In this document: in pieces, positions 21,540 through 30,282 of the stretch
How positions within the stretch are numbered: position 1 is the first letter of the stretch
Layout of the letters: the number at the start of each line of letters is the position of its first letter
Assembly: GCF_030159055.1 (NCBI RefSeq)
Contig: NZ_BQXQ01000011.1
Coordinates: 1-64,000 of the forward strand
Length of the DNA stretch: 64,000 nucleotides
Source: Acidovorax sp. SUPP3334
GTDB taxonomy: Bacteria; Pseudomonadota; Gammaproteobacteria; Burkholderiales; Burkholderiaceae_C
Reading direction: 5' to 3'
The notes under the pieces: generated by a model
The model's input: the letters and a program-made list of their open reading frames with translations, nothing else
What the model was told of the DNA's origin: nothing
The model's database searches: none
Made by a program: the position numbers and the translations under genes

Positions 21540-21905
21540 ATGCGCCGCTGGCTGATGCTCCTTTTGCTGTTTGCGATGCCTTTCCAGCTGAGCTGGGCGG
21601 CCGCGGCTGGCTATTGCCAGCACGAGAGCATGGCAGGCACTTCGCACTTCGGCCACCATGAGCACCAGCATGCAGCGGGGGCCGGCGCCTTGGTACAGGA
21701 TACCGACGCCCCCTCGGACCCCCTGCCGGGCAGCCTGGACAACGATTGCCTGGCATGCCATGCCTGCTCCGCACAGCCCCTGGCCGATACAGCCAGCCTG
21801 TTCCCCACAGCTGGCCCGGCCGAAAGGCCGCACCTCCTCTCAGAGCCCTACCGGTCACATGTGGCCGGCGTGCCCACCCGCCCTGCCTGGCCCGCCTCCG
21901 CCTGA
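21540..21905 (+). CDS. czcI: CzcI-like small periplasmic metal-resistance protein
   Basis: 121 residues. A signal peptide (about 1-21, MRRWLMLLLLFAMPFQLSWA) is followed by AAAGYCQHES, a SHFGHHEHQH histidine cluster and a CLACHACS pair, as in CzcI proteins at the head of czc operons. These residues could bind zinc, cobalt or cadmium in the periplasm and may modulate induction. A TATACT box ends only 8 bp before the ATG and there is no Shine-Dalgarno site, so a leaderless message is possible. It lies 106 bp before czcC. Confidence 0.8.
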   Translation: MRRWLMLLLLFAMPFQLSWAAAAGYCQHESMAGTSHFGHHEHQHAAGAGALVQDTDAPSDPLPGSLDNDCLACHACSAQPLADTASLFPTAGPAERPHLLSEPYRSHVAGVPTRPAWPASA

Positions 21906-22011
21906 TTCGGCGAGAGACCCCAGGCATGGCCTTCCTTTCTTGATCACAGCCCTTCGCTGAGAACTCTCGCCGAATTCGTCCGCCCGTTTTTTTGCACCCC
22001 AGGAGAATTCG

Positions 22012-23313
22012 ATGCACAGGCATTTCGTGTCGCTGGCCGTCATGGCTTTAGCGGCATTCCCGGTCTTTTCACACAGCCAGACCGCCCCCTTTCCTTTCAC
22101 CTCCACGGCGTCTGCACGCGCCGTCGAGGCCGCCGAGCCTTTGACCCTTGCCAGTGCCATTTCGCTGGCTTGGCAGAACAATCCCGACCTGTCCGCAGCG
22201 GCACGTGCCCGCGACGCGGCGGACGGAGCGATCCGGCAAGCGGGCGTGCGGCCCAATCCCGTGCTGGAAACCACGGTGGAAGACCTGCGGCAAGAGCGCC
22301 GCACGACCACTGTGCAGATCAGCCAGCCCATCGAACTGGGCGGCAAGCGCACGGCCCGGATCGCAGCGGCCGAGCGAGCGCGCGATCAGGCCGCAGCCGC
22401 CGTGCTGGCACGCCGTGCGGACATCCGCGCGGCGGTGATCACCGCCTTCTTCGAAGTGCTGGCCGCGCAGGAGCGTGTTCGCCTGGCCCAGGACTCTGTA
22501 GGCCTGGCGCAACGCGCGCTCCATGCAGCAGGCAATCGGGTCATCGCAGGCAAGGTTTCCCCCCTGGAAGAAACGAAGGCCAAGGTGGCTGAATCCAGCG
22601 CCCAGGTAGAGCGCCTGCAAGCCGAGGGCGCCTTGCGCATGGCAAAGCAACAGTTGGCTGCCCTGTGGGGCAATTCGAAACCCGTGTTCACACAGGTCGA
22701 GGGGCAGATCGACATGCTGCCCACTCCGCCCTCCCCATTGCAGATCGAACAACGGCTGTTCAACGCGCCGGCGTTGGTCCAGGCACGGCTGGAAATCGAC
22801 CGGCGCAGCGCACTGACGGCGCTCGAGCAAGCCAAGCGGGTGCCCGATATCGCCGTCACGCTGGGCAGCAAGCGCAGCCCCGACGTGGGCGGCAATCAGT
22901 GGATCGTGGGCGTGTCTATTCCGCTGCCCATCTTCGACAACAACCAGGGCAACCTGTCCGAGGCCCTGAGCAAGGAAGACCAGGCACGCGACGAACTGCT
23001 ATCTGCCGAACTGCGGACGGCATCCGAAGTGAACGGAGCGCTGGAAACCATGCACTCATCACGCCTGGAAGCTGAAACGCTGCAACGCGATGCCCTGCCC
23101 GGTGCCGAAAGTGCCTACCAAGCCGCTACCAAGGGGTTCGAGCTGGGTAAGTTCAGCTTTCTGGAAGCCCTGGACGCCCAACGCACACTGCTGCAGGTGC
23201 GCACCCAGACACTGCGCGCGCTGGCCGCCACGCATCGCGCCGCCAGCGAACTCGACCGCCTGCTGGGCCACGCTGGCGACGACGTGCCCCCTACCGTTTC
23301 CTCTGCCCGCTGA
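22012..23313 (+). CDS. czcC: Outer-membrane efflux protein CzcC (TolC family)
   Basis: 433 residues, with an AGGAG site before the ATG and a signal peptide at about 1-23. Two long helical repeats typical of outer-membrane factor proteins are present (for example NPVLETTVEDLRQE and NPDLSAAARARDAADG), with conserved Ala/Gln/Glu coiled-coil segments. It forms the trimeric outer-membrane exit of the CzcCBA cation pump. It is 9 bp before czcB. Confidence 0.93.
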   Translation: MHRHFVSLAVMALAAFPVFSHSQTAPFPFTSTASARAVEAAEPLTLASAISLAWQNNPDLSAAARARDAADGAIRQAGVRPNPVLETTVEDLRQERRTTTVQISQPIELGGKRTARIAAAERARDQAAAAVLARRADIRAAVITAFFEVLAAQERVRLAQDSVGLAQRALHAAGNRVIAGKVSPLEETKAKVAESSAQVERLQAEGALRMAKQQLAALWGNSKPVFTQVEGQIDMLPTPPSPLQIEQRLFNAPALVQARLEIDRRSALTALEQAKRVPDIAVTLGSKRSPDVGGNQWIVGVSIPLPIFDNNQGNLSEALSKEDQARDELLSAELRTASEVNGALETMHSSRLEAETLQRDALPGAESAYQAATKGFELGKFSFLEALDAQRTLLQVRTQTLRALAATHRAASELDRLLGHAGDDVPPTVSSAR

Positions 23314-23322
23314 AAGCCCGCC

Positions 23323-24915
23323 ATGAGCAATGCACCGAAAAAATCGTCCCCTTCCATGGGAAAGAAACAATGGTTTGTGGTGGGCGCCATCGTGGTCATC
23401 ACGCTGATCGCCAGCGCATTGATCCTGCGAGGCAGCCCGGGAAAGGCCGGCGCCGCAACGGCCGAGGCCGGCGCCCATGCGTCTCACGGAGAACAAGAGG
23501 CGCAAGAATCCAATGACTCGCACGGATCTCACAGCGAGAAAAATACAGGAGAGGACGCCCATGCCGAAGAAGTGTCTGCAAAAGGCCCGCATGGCGGCCA
23601 GCTGTTCACCGAGGACGGGCTTGGCCTGGAAGCCAAGGTGTCGGAAGACGGAGGGAAGGCACACCTTGCGGTATGGCTCTCCGAGCAGGGCAAGCCTGCC
23701 AAGGCAGACCCTTCCAAAATTTCCGCCACCCTGACGCGACCGGGAGGCGAGCGAGAAACCCTGTCGTTTGTTGCCGATGGCGCGGGACTGAGAAGCGAGC
23801 AGGCCATCGAAGAGCCCCACGTCTTCGAGATCGCCTTATCGGTGCAAAAAGACTCCCGCACGCATGCCTTCACACTCCACCAGGAAGAAGGAAAAATTCC
23901 GTTGAACGAGGCGCAAGCGAGTGCCGCCGGCATTGCGATCGACACGGCAGCCCCCGCACGCATCCGCGCAGCGCTGCAATTGCCAGGTGAGATCAAGTTC
24001 AACGAAGACCGCACCGCGCACGTGGTGCCACGGCTGGCGGGCGTGGTGGAAAGCGTCTCGGCCCAATTGGGTCAGCAAGTTCGCAAAGGCCAGGTACTGG
24101 CGGTGCTGTCCAGCCCCGCACTGTCCGAGCAGCGCAGCGAACTGCAGACCGCGCAACGCCGGGCGGAACTGGCCAAGACCACCTACGAGCGCGAAAAGAA
24201 GCTGTGGGAAGAAAAGATATCTCCCGAGCAGGACTATCTGCAGGCGCAGCAGGCTCTGCGCGAAGCCCAGATCGCTGTCGCCAACGCGCAGCAAAAGCTC
24301 TCTGCCATCGGCGCCACCGCTTCATCGACAGCGTTGGGACGCTATGAACTGCGCGCACCGTTCGATGCCATGGTGGTCGAAAAGCACCTGTCGCTGGGCG
24401 AGTCGGTGAAGGAAGACGCCAACGTGTTCACTCTCTCCGATCTGTCGACCGTCTGGGTGGAAATCAGCGTGGCCGCACAGCATTTGCCGCTGGTGCGCAT
24501 GGGTGAACGCGTCACGGTTCGTTCCACGGCCTTCGATGAGAAAGCGCAAGGAGAGGTCTCGTATGTCGGCGCGCTGATCGGTACGCAGACGCGCATGGCC
24601 ACGGCGCGTGTGGCGGTGCCCAATCCCCAGAAGGTATGGCGTCCCGGGCTGTTCGTAGAGGTGGAACTCGTGTCTTCGGAGACTTCCGCGCCGGTCACTG
24701 TGCTCGCCGACGCGGTGCAGACCGTCGATGAGAAGACCGTGGTCTTCGTCAAGATAGACGGGGGCTTCATTCCCCAGGTGGTTCAACTGGGCCGCATGGA
24801 CGGCCAGCGGGTCGAGGTCGTCAAAGGCCTGGCCGCAGGAACGGCCTACGCCGCTACCGGCAGCTTCGTCGTGAAATCGCAGCAGGGCAAGAGCTCCGCT
24901 ACCCACACCCATTGA
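23323..24915 (+). CDS. czcB: Periplasmic adaptor CzcB (membrane fusion protein)
   Basis: 530 residues. A membrane anchor at about 17-37 is followed by a His/Glu-rich linker (about 45-85, with HASHGEQEAQESNDSHGSHS), then a CzcB-specific N-terminal domain. The barrel-hairpin core follows: HVVPRLAGVVESV, a coiled coil near 270-320, and the LRAPFDAMVVEKHLSLGESV-type lipoyl half (quoted here as RAPFDAMVVEKHLSLGE). It links the pump CzcA to CzcC and may hand over metal. The histidine-rich linker is consistent with divalent cation binding. Confidence 0.93.
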   Translation: MSNAPKKSSPSMGKKQWFVVGAIVVITLIASALILRGSPGKAGAATAEAGAHASHGEQEAQESNDSHGSHSEKNTGEDAHAEEVSAKGPHGGQLFTEDGLGLEAKVSEDGGKAHLAVWLSEQGKPAKADPSKISATLTRPGGERETLSFVADGAGLRSEQAIEEPHVFEIALSVQKDSRTHAFTLHQEEGKIPLNEAQASAAGIAIDTAAPARIRAALQLPGEIKFNEDRTAHVVPRLAGVVESVSAQLGQQVRKGQVLAVLSSPALSEQRSELQTAQRRAELAKTTYEREKKLWEEKISPEQDYLQAQQALREAQIAVANAQQKLSAIGATASSTALGRYELRAPFDAMVVEKHLSLGESVKEDANVFTLSDLSTVWVEISVAAQHLPLVRMGERVTVRSTAFDEKAQGEVSYVGALIGTQTRMATARVAVPNPQKVWRPGLFVEVELVSSETSAPVTVLADAVQTVDEKTVVFVKIDGGFIPQVVQLGRMDGQRVEVVKGLAAGTAYAATGSFVVKSQQGKSSATHTH

Positions 24916-24924
24916 TGGTGCCGC

Positions 24925-27900
24925 ATGTTTGAACGCCTCATTCAATTCTCGATCGCGCAGCGCTGGCTCGTGATGCTGGCCGTGCTGGGCATGGCAGCCT
25001 TGGGCCTGTACAGCTACCAGAAGCTGCCCATCGATGCGGTCCCCGACATCACCAACGTGCAGGTGCAGATCAACACCTCAGCACCTGGCTACTCACCCCT
25101 GGAGGTAGAACAACGCGTGAGCTTCCCCGTGGAGACCGTCATGGCCGGCCTGCCGGGGCTGCAGCAGACCCGTTCGCTGTCGCGCTACGGCCTGTCGCAG
25201 GTGACGGTGATCTTCAAGGACGGCACCGATATCTACTTCGCGCGCCAACTGGTGAATGAACGCATCCAGTCGGCCCGCGGGCAGATGCCGGAGGGTGTCC
25301 ATCCGGTCATCGGGCCCATATCGACAGGCCTGGGTGAAATCTACCTGTGGACCGTCGAGGCCAAGGAAGGCGCAAAGAAACCGGACGGCCAGCCTTACAC
25401 CGCCACCGACCTTCGCGAGATTCAGGACTGGATCATCAAGCCGCAACTGCGCAACGTGTCCGGAGTGACCGAGATCAACTCGATCGGCGGATACGCCAAG
25501 GAGTACCAGATTGCGCCCAGCCCGGAAAAGCTGCTGGCGCATGGCCTCACGATGGGGGACCTAGTCACCGCGCTGGAACGCAACAACGCGAACGTGGGGG
25601 CGGGCTATATCGAACGCCGGGGAGAGCAGTACCTGATCCGCGCGCCTGGCCAAGTGCAATCGATGGAAGACCTGCGGAACGTCATTCTCGGCAATGCCGG
25701 CGGTGTGCCGCTGCGCGTTCGGGATGTGGCCGACGTCGGGATCGGCAAGGAGCTGCGCACGGGTGCCGCCACGGACAACGGGCGCGAGGTCGTACTGGGC
25801 ACGGTCTTCATGCTGATCGGCGAGAACAGCCGCACGGTTTCACAGGCAGTGGACCTCAAGATGAAGGAAATCAACCGGACGCTGCCCGCTGGCGTTCATG
25901 CGGTGACGGTGTATGACCGAACGGTGCTGGTGGACAAGGCCATCGCGACGGTGAAGAAGAACCTCTTCGAAGGCGCCGTGCTAGTGATTGCGATCCTGTT
26001 CCTTTTTCTGGGAAACCTGCGCGCCGCGCTGATCACGGCAATGGTCATTCCTCTGTCGATGCTGTTCACCTTCACCGGCATGGTGAACCAGAAGGTCAGT
26101 GCCAACCTGATGAGCCTGGGGGCACTGGACTTCGGCATCATCATCGACGGCGCCGTGGTGATCGTGGAGAACTGCGTGCGCCGGCTGGCGCATGCCCAGC
26201 AGCACAAGGGGCGGCCGTTGACGCGGGCAGAGCGTTTTCAGGAGGTCTTCGCCGCATCGCAGGAGGCACGCCGGCCGCTCCTGTTCGGTCAGCTCATCAT
26301 CATGATCGTGTACCTGCCGATCTTTGCGCTCACCGGCGTGGAGGGCAAGCTGTTCCATCCGATGGCGTTCACCGTCGTGATTGCGCTGGTCGGCGCCATG
26401 GTGCTCTCGGTCACGTTCATTCCCGCTGCGGTGGCGCTCTTCATCGGCAAGACGGTGAACGAGAAGGAAAACCGGCTCATGGGATGGGCACGCCGGGCCT
26501 ATGCGCCGCTGCTGGACCGAGCCATGGGCGCCAAGCCCGTGGTCATCGCGCTGGCGGCAGCGGCCGTGCTGCTGTCCGGCCTGCTGGCGTCGCGCATGGG
26601 CACCGAGTTTGCGCCCAGCCTGGGCGAGGGCGACTTCGCCATGCAGGCGCTGCGCATTCCCGGCACCAGCCTGTCCCAATCGGTGGCGATGCAACAGCAG
26701 CTGGAGCGCGCATTGAAAGCGAAATTTCCCGAGATCGAGCGTGTCTTCGCCCGCACCGGCACGGCCGAGATCGCGTCGGACCCCATGCCGCCCAACATCT
26801 CGGACGCCTACATCATGCTCAAGCCGCAGGATGCCTGGCCTGCGCCAGCCAGATCGCGAGAGCAACTGCTGGCAGCGATTCAGGCAGAGGTCGAACAACT
26901 GCCGGGCAACAACTATGAGTTCTCCCAACCCATCCAGTTGCGGTTCAACGAACTCATCTCCGGTGTGCGCAGCGACGTCGCGGTGAAAATCTTCGGCGAC
27001 GACATGGCCGTGCTCGACAAGACCGCGCAGGAAGTGGCCGAGGTGCTCAACCGGATCGACGGCGCTACCGAGGTCAAGGTGGAGCAGACGAGCGGCCTGC
27101 CGGTGCTGACGGTGAACATCGATCGCGCCAAGACCGCTCGCTACGGACTGAACGTGGGCGACGTGCAGGAAGCCATTTCCATCGCCGTTGGCGGGCGCGA
27201 GGCCGGCACCCTGTTCGAAGGCGATCGGCGTTTCGGCATTCTGGTGCGCCTGCCGGAGCACATCCGGACCGACCTGGAGGCCATTCAGCGCTTGCCCGTG
27301 GCCCTGCCGCGCAGCGAAGGGGCCGACGCCCGCCCCCGCTTCATTCCACTGAGCGAAGTGGCCACGCTGCAACTGGCGCCGGGCCCCAACCAGGTCAGCA
27401 GGGAGGACGGAAAACGCCGCATCGTCGTGAGCGCCAACGTGCGGGGCCGGGACCTGGGCTCGTTCGTGGCAGAAGCCGGGCAGGCCATGCAGGCCGTGCA
27501 GATTCCCGCAGGCTACTGGACCGCCTGGGGTGGGCAATACGAAAACCTGCAGTCGGCCACCCAACGCCTGCAAGTGGTCGTGCCCGTCGCGCTGCTGCTA
27601 GTGTTCACTCTGCTTTTCGCCATGTTCGGCAACGTGAAGGACGGGCTCATCGTCTTCACGGGCATTCCGTTCGCTCTCACGGGCGGCATCGTGGCGCTGT
27701 GGCTGCGCGATATTCCGATCTCGATCTCTGCGGCGGTCGGGTTCATCGCGCTTTCCGGCGTTGCCGTGCTGAACGGGTTGGTGATGATTTCGTTCATTCG
27801 TGGGCTGCGCGATGGCGGCATGCCACTGGACGCAGCCATTCGCGAAGGGGCCCTCACGCGGCTGCGCCCGGTGCTGATGACGGCGCTGGTGGCATCGCTG

Positions 27901-28122
27901 GGCTTCGTGCCGATGGCCATCGCCACCGGTACCGGCGCGGAGGTGCAGCGCCCGCTGGCGACCGTCGTGATCGGCGGCATCCTTTCGTCGACGGCGCTCA
28001 CATTGCTGGTGCTGCCGCTGCTGTACCGCATCGCCCATCGCCGCAGGGCCGAAGAAACCGAAGAGTCCGGGCAGGACGGGCAGGACGGACACGCAGTCGC
28101 TCCGTCCCCATCCACTGTCTAG
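24925..28122 (+). CDS. czcA: Heavy-metal RND efflux pump CzcA
   Basis: 1065 residues with 12 predicted membrane helices and two large periplasmic loops. The heavy-metal signature DFGIIIDGAVVIVEN at residues 402-416 in helix 4 carries the proton-relay Asp and Glu, in the pattern of divalent-cation (HME1-like) rather than monovalent copper/silver pumps. It exports Co, Zn or Cd from periplasm or cytoplasm using the proton gradient, with CzcB and CzcC. The last 25 residues are charged and variable. It converges on the pectate lyase gene. Confidence 0.94.
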   Translation: MFERLIQFSIAQRWLVMLAVLGMAALGLYSYQKLPIDAVPDITNVQVQINTSAPGYSPLEVEQRVSFPVETVMAGLPGLQQTRSLSRYGLSQVTVIFKDGTDIYFARQLVNERIQSARGQMPEGVHPVIGPISTGLGEIYLWTVEAKEGAKKPDGQPYTATDLREIQDWIIKPQLRNVSGVTEINSIGGYAKEYQIAPSPEKLLAHGLTMGDLVTALERNNANVGAGYIERRGEQYLIRAPGQVQSMEDLRNVILGNAGGVPLRVRDVADVGIGKELRTGAATDNGREVVLGTVFMLIGENSRTVSQAVDLKMKEINRTLPAGVHAVTVYDRTVLVDKAIATVKKNLFEGAVLVIAILFLFLGNLRAALITAMVIPLSMLFTFTGMVNQKVSANLMSLGALDFGIIIDGAVVIVENCVRRLAHAQQHKGRPLTRAERFQEVFAASQEARRPLLFGQLIIMIVYLPIFALTGVEGKLFHPMAFTVVIALVGAMVLSVTFIPAAVALFIGKTVNEKENRLMGWARRAYAPLLDRAMGAKPVVIALAAAAVLLSGLLASRMGTEFAPSLGEGDFAMQALRIPGTSLSQSVAMQQQLERALKAKFPEIERVFARTGTAEIASDPMPPNISDAYIMLKPQDAWPAPARSREQLLAAIQAEVEQLPGNNYEFSQPIQLRFNELISGVRSDVAVKIFGDDMAVLDKTAQEVAEVLNRIDGATEVKVEQTSGLPVLTVNIDRAKTARYGLNVGDVQEAISIAVGGREAGTLFEGDRRFGILVRLPEHIRTDLEAIQRLPVALPRSEGADARPRFIPLSEVATLQLAPGPNQVSREDGKRRIVVSANVRGRDLGSFVAEAGQAMQAVQIPAGYWTAWGGQYENLQSATQRLQVVVPVALLLVFTLLFAMFGNVKDGLIVFTGIPFALTGGIVALWLRDIPISISAAVGFIALSGVAVLNGLVMISFIRGLRDGGMPLDAAIREGALTRLRPVLMTALVASLGFVPMAIATGTGAEVQRPLATVVIGGILSSTALTLLVLPLLYRIAHRRRAEETEESGQDGQDGHAVAPSPSTV

Positions 28123-28138
28123 CCCCGGCGGCGCGCTG

Positions 28139-28189
28139 GTCTTCGAAAGAAGACGGGCGTGCGAAGCAGCCTTCCAGCGAGGAGGCTGC
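28139..28189. terminator. Two hairpins between convergent czcA and pectate lyase genes
   Basis: GTCTTC-GAAA-GAAGAC (28139-28154, a GNRA tetraloop) is followed by GCAGCCT...AGGCTGC (28166-28189). Neither has a good T run. Their location in the 75-bp gap between stops suggests bidirectional termination or mRNA end protection. Confidence 0.55.
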
Positions 28190-28197
28190 TGCTCGCC

Positions 28198-29352
28198 TCA
28201 GTTCACGGTGAGCTTTCCCGGGCCGGCGCTGGACGTCACTTTGGCCTTGACCGCCGAAGCGGCATCCAGCGCATAGCCGCCAGCGTAGGGAATGGCCCAG
28301 ACCGCCGTCGCAAACCCGCACTGGCCGGCGAGGTCGAGCGGCGCGCCGTTGAGCAGCGAGCCGCTGTCGTGGATGGCACCGGTCTTGGAGGACGAGCCGG
28401 GGTTCTTCACTACGTCCGCACAGGTCTTTGTGCCGGACACGTCGAACACGTTGTTCTCGGAAAGAATCTGCGCCTTGTAACCCACGCCCACGCTGTAGTT
28501 GTGCTTGTAGGGCGCGTCCGTCTTGCTGCCCGCGTAGTAGTTGTTGTACACATGCACCTTGCCGTAGCGCACGCGGGGCGCGCGTTCCATGACTTGGCGG
28601 TACAGGTTGTGGTGGAAGGTCACGGTGAGATGGCCTTCCTCGTCCGTGCTGCTGTCCGAAGCTCCGACCAGATGGGTCTTGTCGTGCTGGTCGAAAATGT
28701 TGTTGGACACCGTGACGTAATCGCTGGCATGGATCACGTCCAGCGCGCCGTCATGGCATTGCTTGGGCTGCCCCTTCTCGACGGGGGCCTGATCATCGGT
28801 GATGGGAGCATCGGTGAATGTATTGTGATCCACCCAGATGCGCTGAGAGCTGTAGATCGTCATTGCATCGAAATCGGAATTCCAACGGCCTTCGCTGCTG
28901 CTCCAGACGGGCGCCAGATCGCATGGCGCCACGATGGTGAGGTTGCGCACGATCACGTTGGAAACCCGCTTCATAAAGATGGCGGCGTTGACGATCCTGG
29001 CGTCGCCCCCTGCACCGATGAGCGTGGTGTTGCTGGGAATCGTGATGAGATTGCGCGCGGCCTGGTCGGCGCGGCTGACGAACGGCCCTCCATTGTCCGC
29101 GGCGGCCATGTCGATGGTGCCGTACACCACGACGATTTTCGGATTCGTCCCGCCTGCGCTCAGCGCGGCACTCAATTGCGACGCTGAACTCACCTTGCTC
29201 AGGTACTGCCCGGTGGCGCCCGCACCGCCGGTGGTTCCTCCGCCCTGGCTCGCCCAGCCGTCCGGTGGTGCGGTGTCGCTGGTGTTGTCGGCATGGGCCG
29301 CACCGAAAAGTGCGGCGGCCAGGAAGGCGGCGATGGATCGTTGAATCAGCAT
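28198..29352 (-). CDS. Secreted pectate lyase, polysaccharide lyase family 1
   Basis: 384 residues with a signal peptide of about 21 residues (ending AAHA). The right-handed beta-helix motifs are present: WNSDFDAM (Asp159, Asp162), RIWVDHNTFTD at 171-181, CHDGALDVIHASDYV (Asp201, Asp205) and ERAPRVRYGKVHVYNNYY with the catalytic arginine region at 257-263. The Asp residues bind calcium, and the enzyme cleaves polygalacturonate by beta-elimination. In a plant pathogen it would soften host cell walls. It is probably exported by Sec and type II secretion (inference). It stands alone, with 219 bp upstream containing no recognised regulatory box. Confidence 0.93.
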   Translation of the reverse strand: MLIQRSIAAFLAAALFGAAHADNTSDTAPPDGWASQGGGTTGGAGATGQYLSKVSSASQLSAALSAGGTNPKIVVVYGTIDMAAADNGGPFVSRADQAARNLITIPSNTTLIGAGGDARIVNAAIFMKRVSNVIVRNLTIVAPCDLAPVWSSSEGRWNSDFDAMTIYSSQRIWVDHNTFTDAPITDDQAPVEKGQPKQCHDGALDVIHASDYVTVSNNIFDQHDKTHLVGASDSSTDEEGHLTVTFHHNLYRQVMERAPRVRYGKVHVYNNYYAGSKTDAPYKHNYSVGVGYKAQILSENNVFDVSGTKTCADVVKNPGSSSKTGAIHDSGSLLNGAPLDLAGQCGFATAVWAIPYAGGYALDAASAVKAKVTSSAGPGKLTVN

Positions 29353-29571
29353 GGAGTCCTTTGGGTAGAAGTGCGAAGAAGCCGCTGCCTGCCGGCCCTC
29401 AATTCACCAGCGTTGTGCCCACGACCTCTTTGGCGGCCTGCCATTGCAACATGGTGCGGCGCGAGGGCTGTAACCATTCAGCCCCGCCACTGTGGCAACG
29501 CACTGCCCCTGTCGACCCGGTCACGCCGAAGCCTTGAATGGTCCAGCGAACGCGGCAAAAAGATGCGGCTC

Positions 29572-30282
29572 TTACACCGCCAGCCGATACCCCACCCCGG
29601 TTTCTGTCAGCAGATAGCGTGGCTGTGCCGGATCGGCCTCCAGCTTCTGACGCAGGTGGCCCATGTAGATGCGCAGGTAATGGTTCTGGTCCGACCGCAT
29701 CGGCCCCCACACCTCGCGCAACAACTGCCGCTGGGTGATCACCCGGCCGGCATTGGCCACCAGCACGGCCAGCATGCGGTACTCGGTCGGCGTCAGGTGG
29801 ACCTCGGCAGCGCCGCGCCGCACCACACGGGCGGTCCGGTCCACCTCGATATCGCCGAAGCGGAAGACGGGCTCTTCGGCAGTGGGGATGAGCCCATTGC
29901 CGCCCGCGGCGCGCGGTCGGCGCAGGTTGGCGCGGACGCGGGCCAGCAGTTCGCCAGTGCCAAAGGGTTTGGTGAGATAGTCGTCGGCCCCGGCATCCAG
30001 GGCTGCGATCTTGTCGGCTTCGTCGGTGCGGGCCGACAACACGATGATGGGCACGGCCGACCAACCGCGCACATCGCGGATCAAACCCACGCCATCGCCG
30101 TCGGGCAGGCCCAGGTCGAGCACCAGCAGGTCGGGCTGGCGCGTACCTGCGGCAGACAACCCTTCCCGAAGCGTGGCGGCCTCGTGCACATGCCAGCCTT
30201 CGGCTTCGAGCGCGCTGCGCACGAAGCGCCGGATCTGCGGCTCATCCTCGATCACGATCACGGTGCGCGGGGCCAGGCTCAT
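29572..30282 (-). CDS. kdpE: Potassium-responsive transcriptional regulator KdpE
   Basis: 236 residues, OmpR family. The phospho-aspartate is Asp56 (LLVLDLGLPDGDG), the conserved lysine lies in LTKPFGTGELLARVR, and the winged helix includes HYLRIYMGHLRQKLE, the KdpE recognition pattern. It activates kdpFABC under potassium limitation or osmotic stress. Its start overlaps the kdpD stop by 4 bp, and it is the last gene of the operon. Confidence 0.96.
   Translation of the reverse strand: MSLAPRTVIVIEDEPQIRRFVRSALEAEGWHVHEAATLREGLSAAGTRQPDLLVLDLGLPDGDGVGLIRDVRGWSAVPIIVLSARTDEADKIAALDAGADDYLTKPFGTGELLARVRANLRRPRAAGGNGLIPTAEEPVFRFGDIEVDRTARVVRRGAAEVHLTPTEYRMLAVLVANAGRVITQRQLLREVWGPMRSDQNHYLRIYMGHLRQKLEADPAQPRYLLTETGVGYRLAV

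Noticed and set aside
29353-29571. PIP-box search upstream of the pectate lyase
   Set aside because: Only a single GCGAA half-site is visible; not enough for a call.
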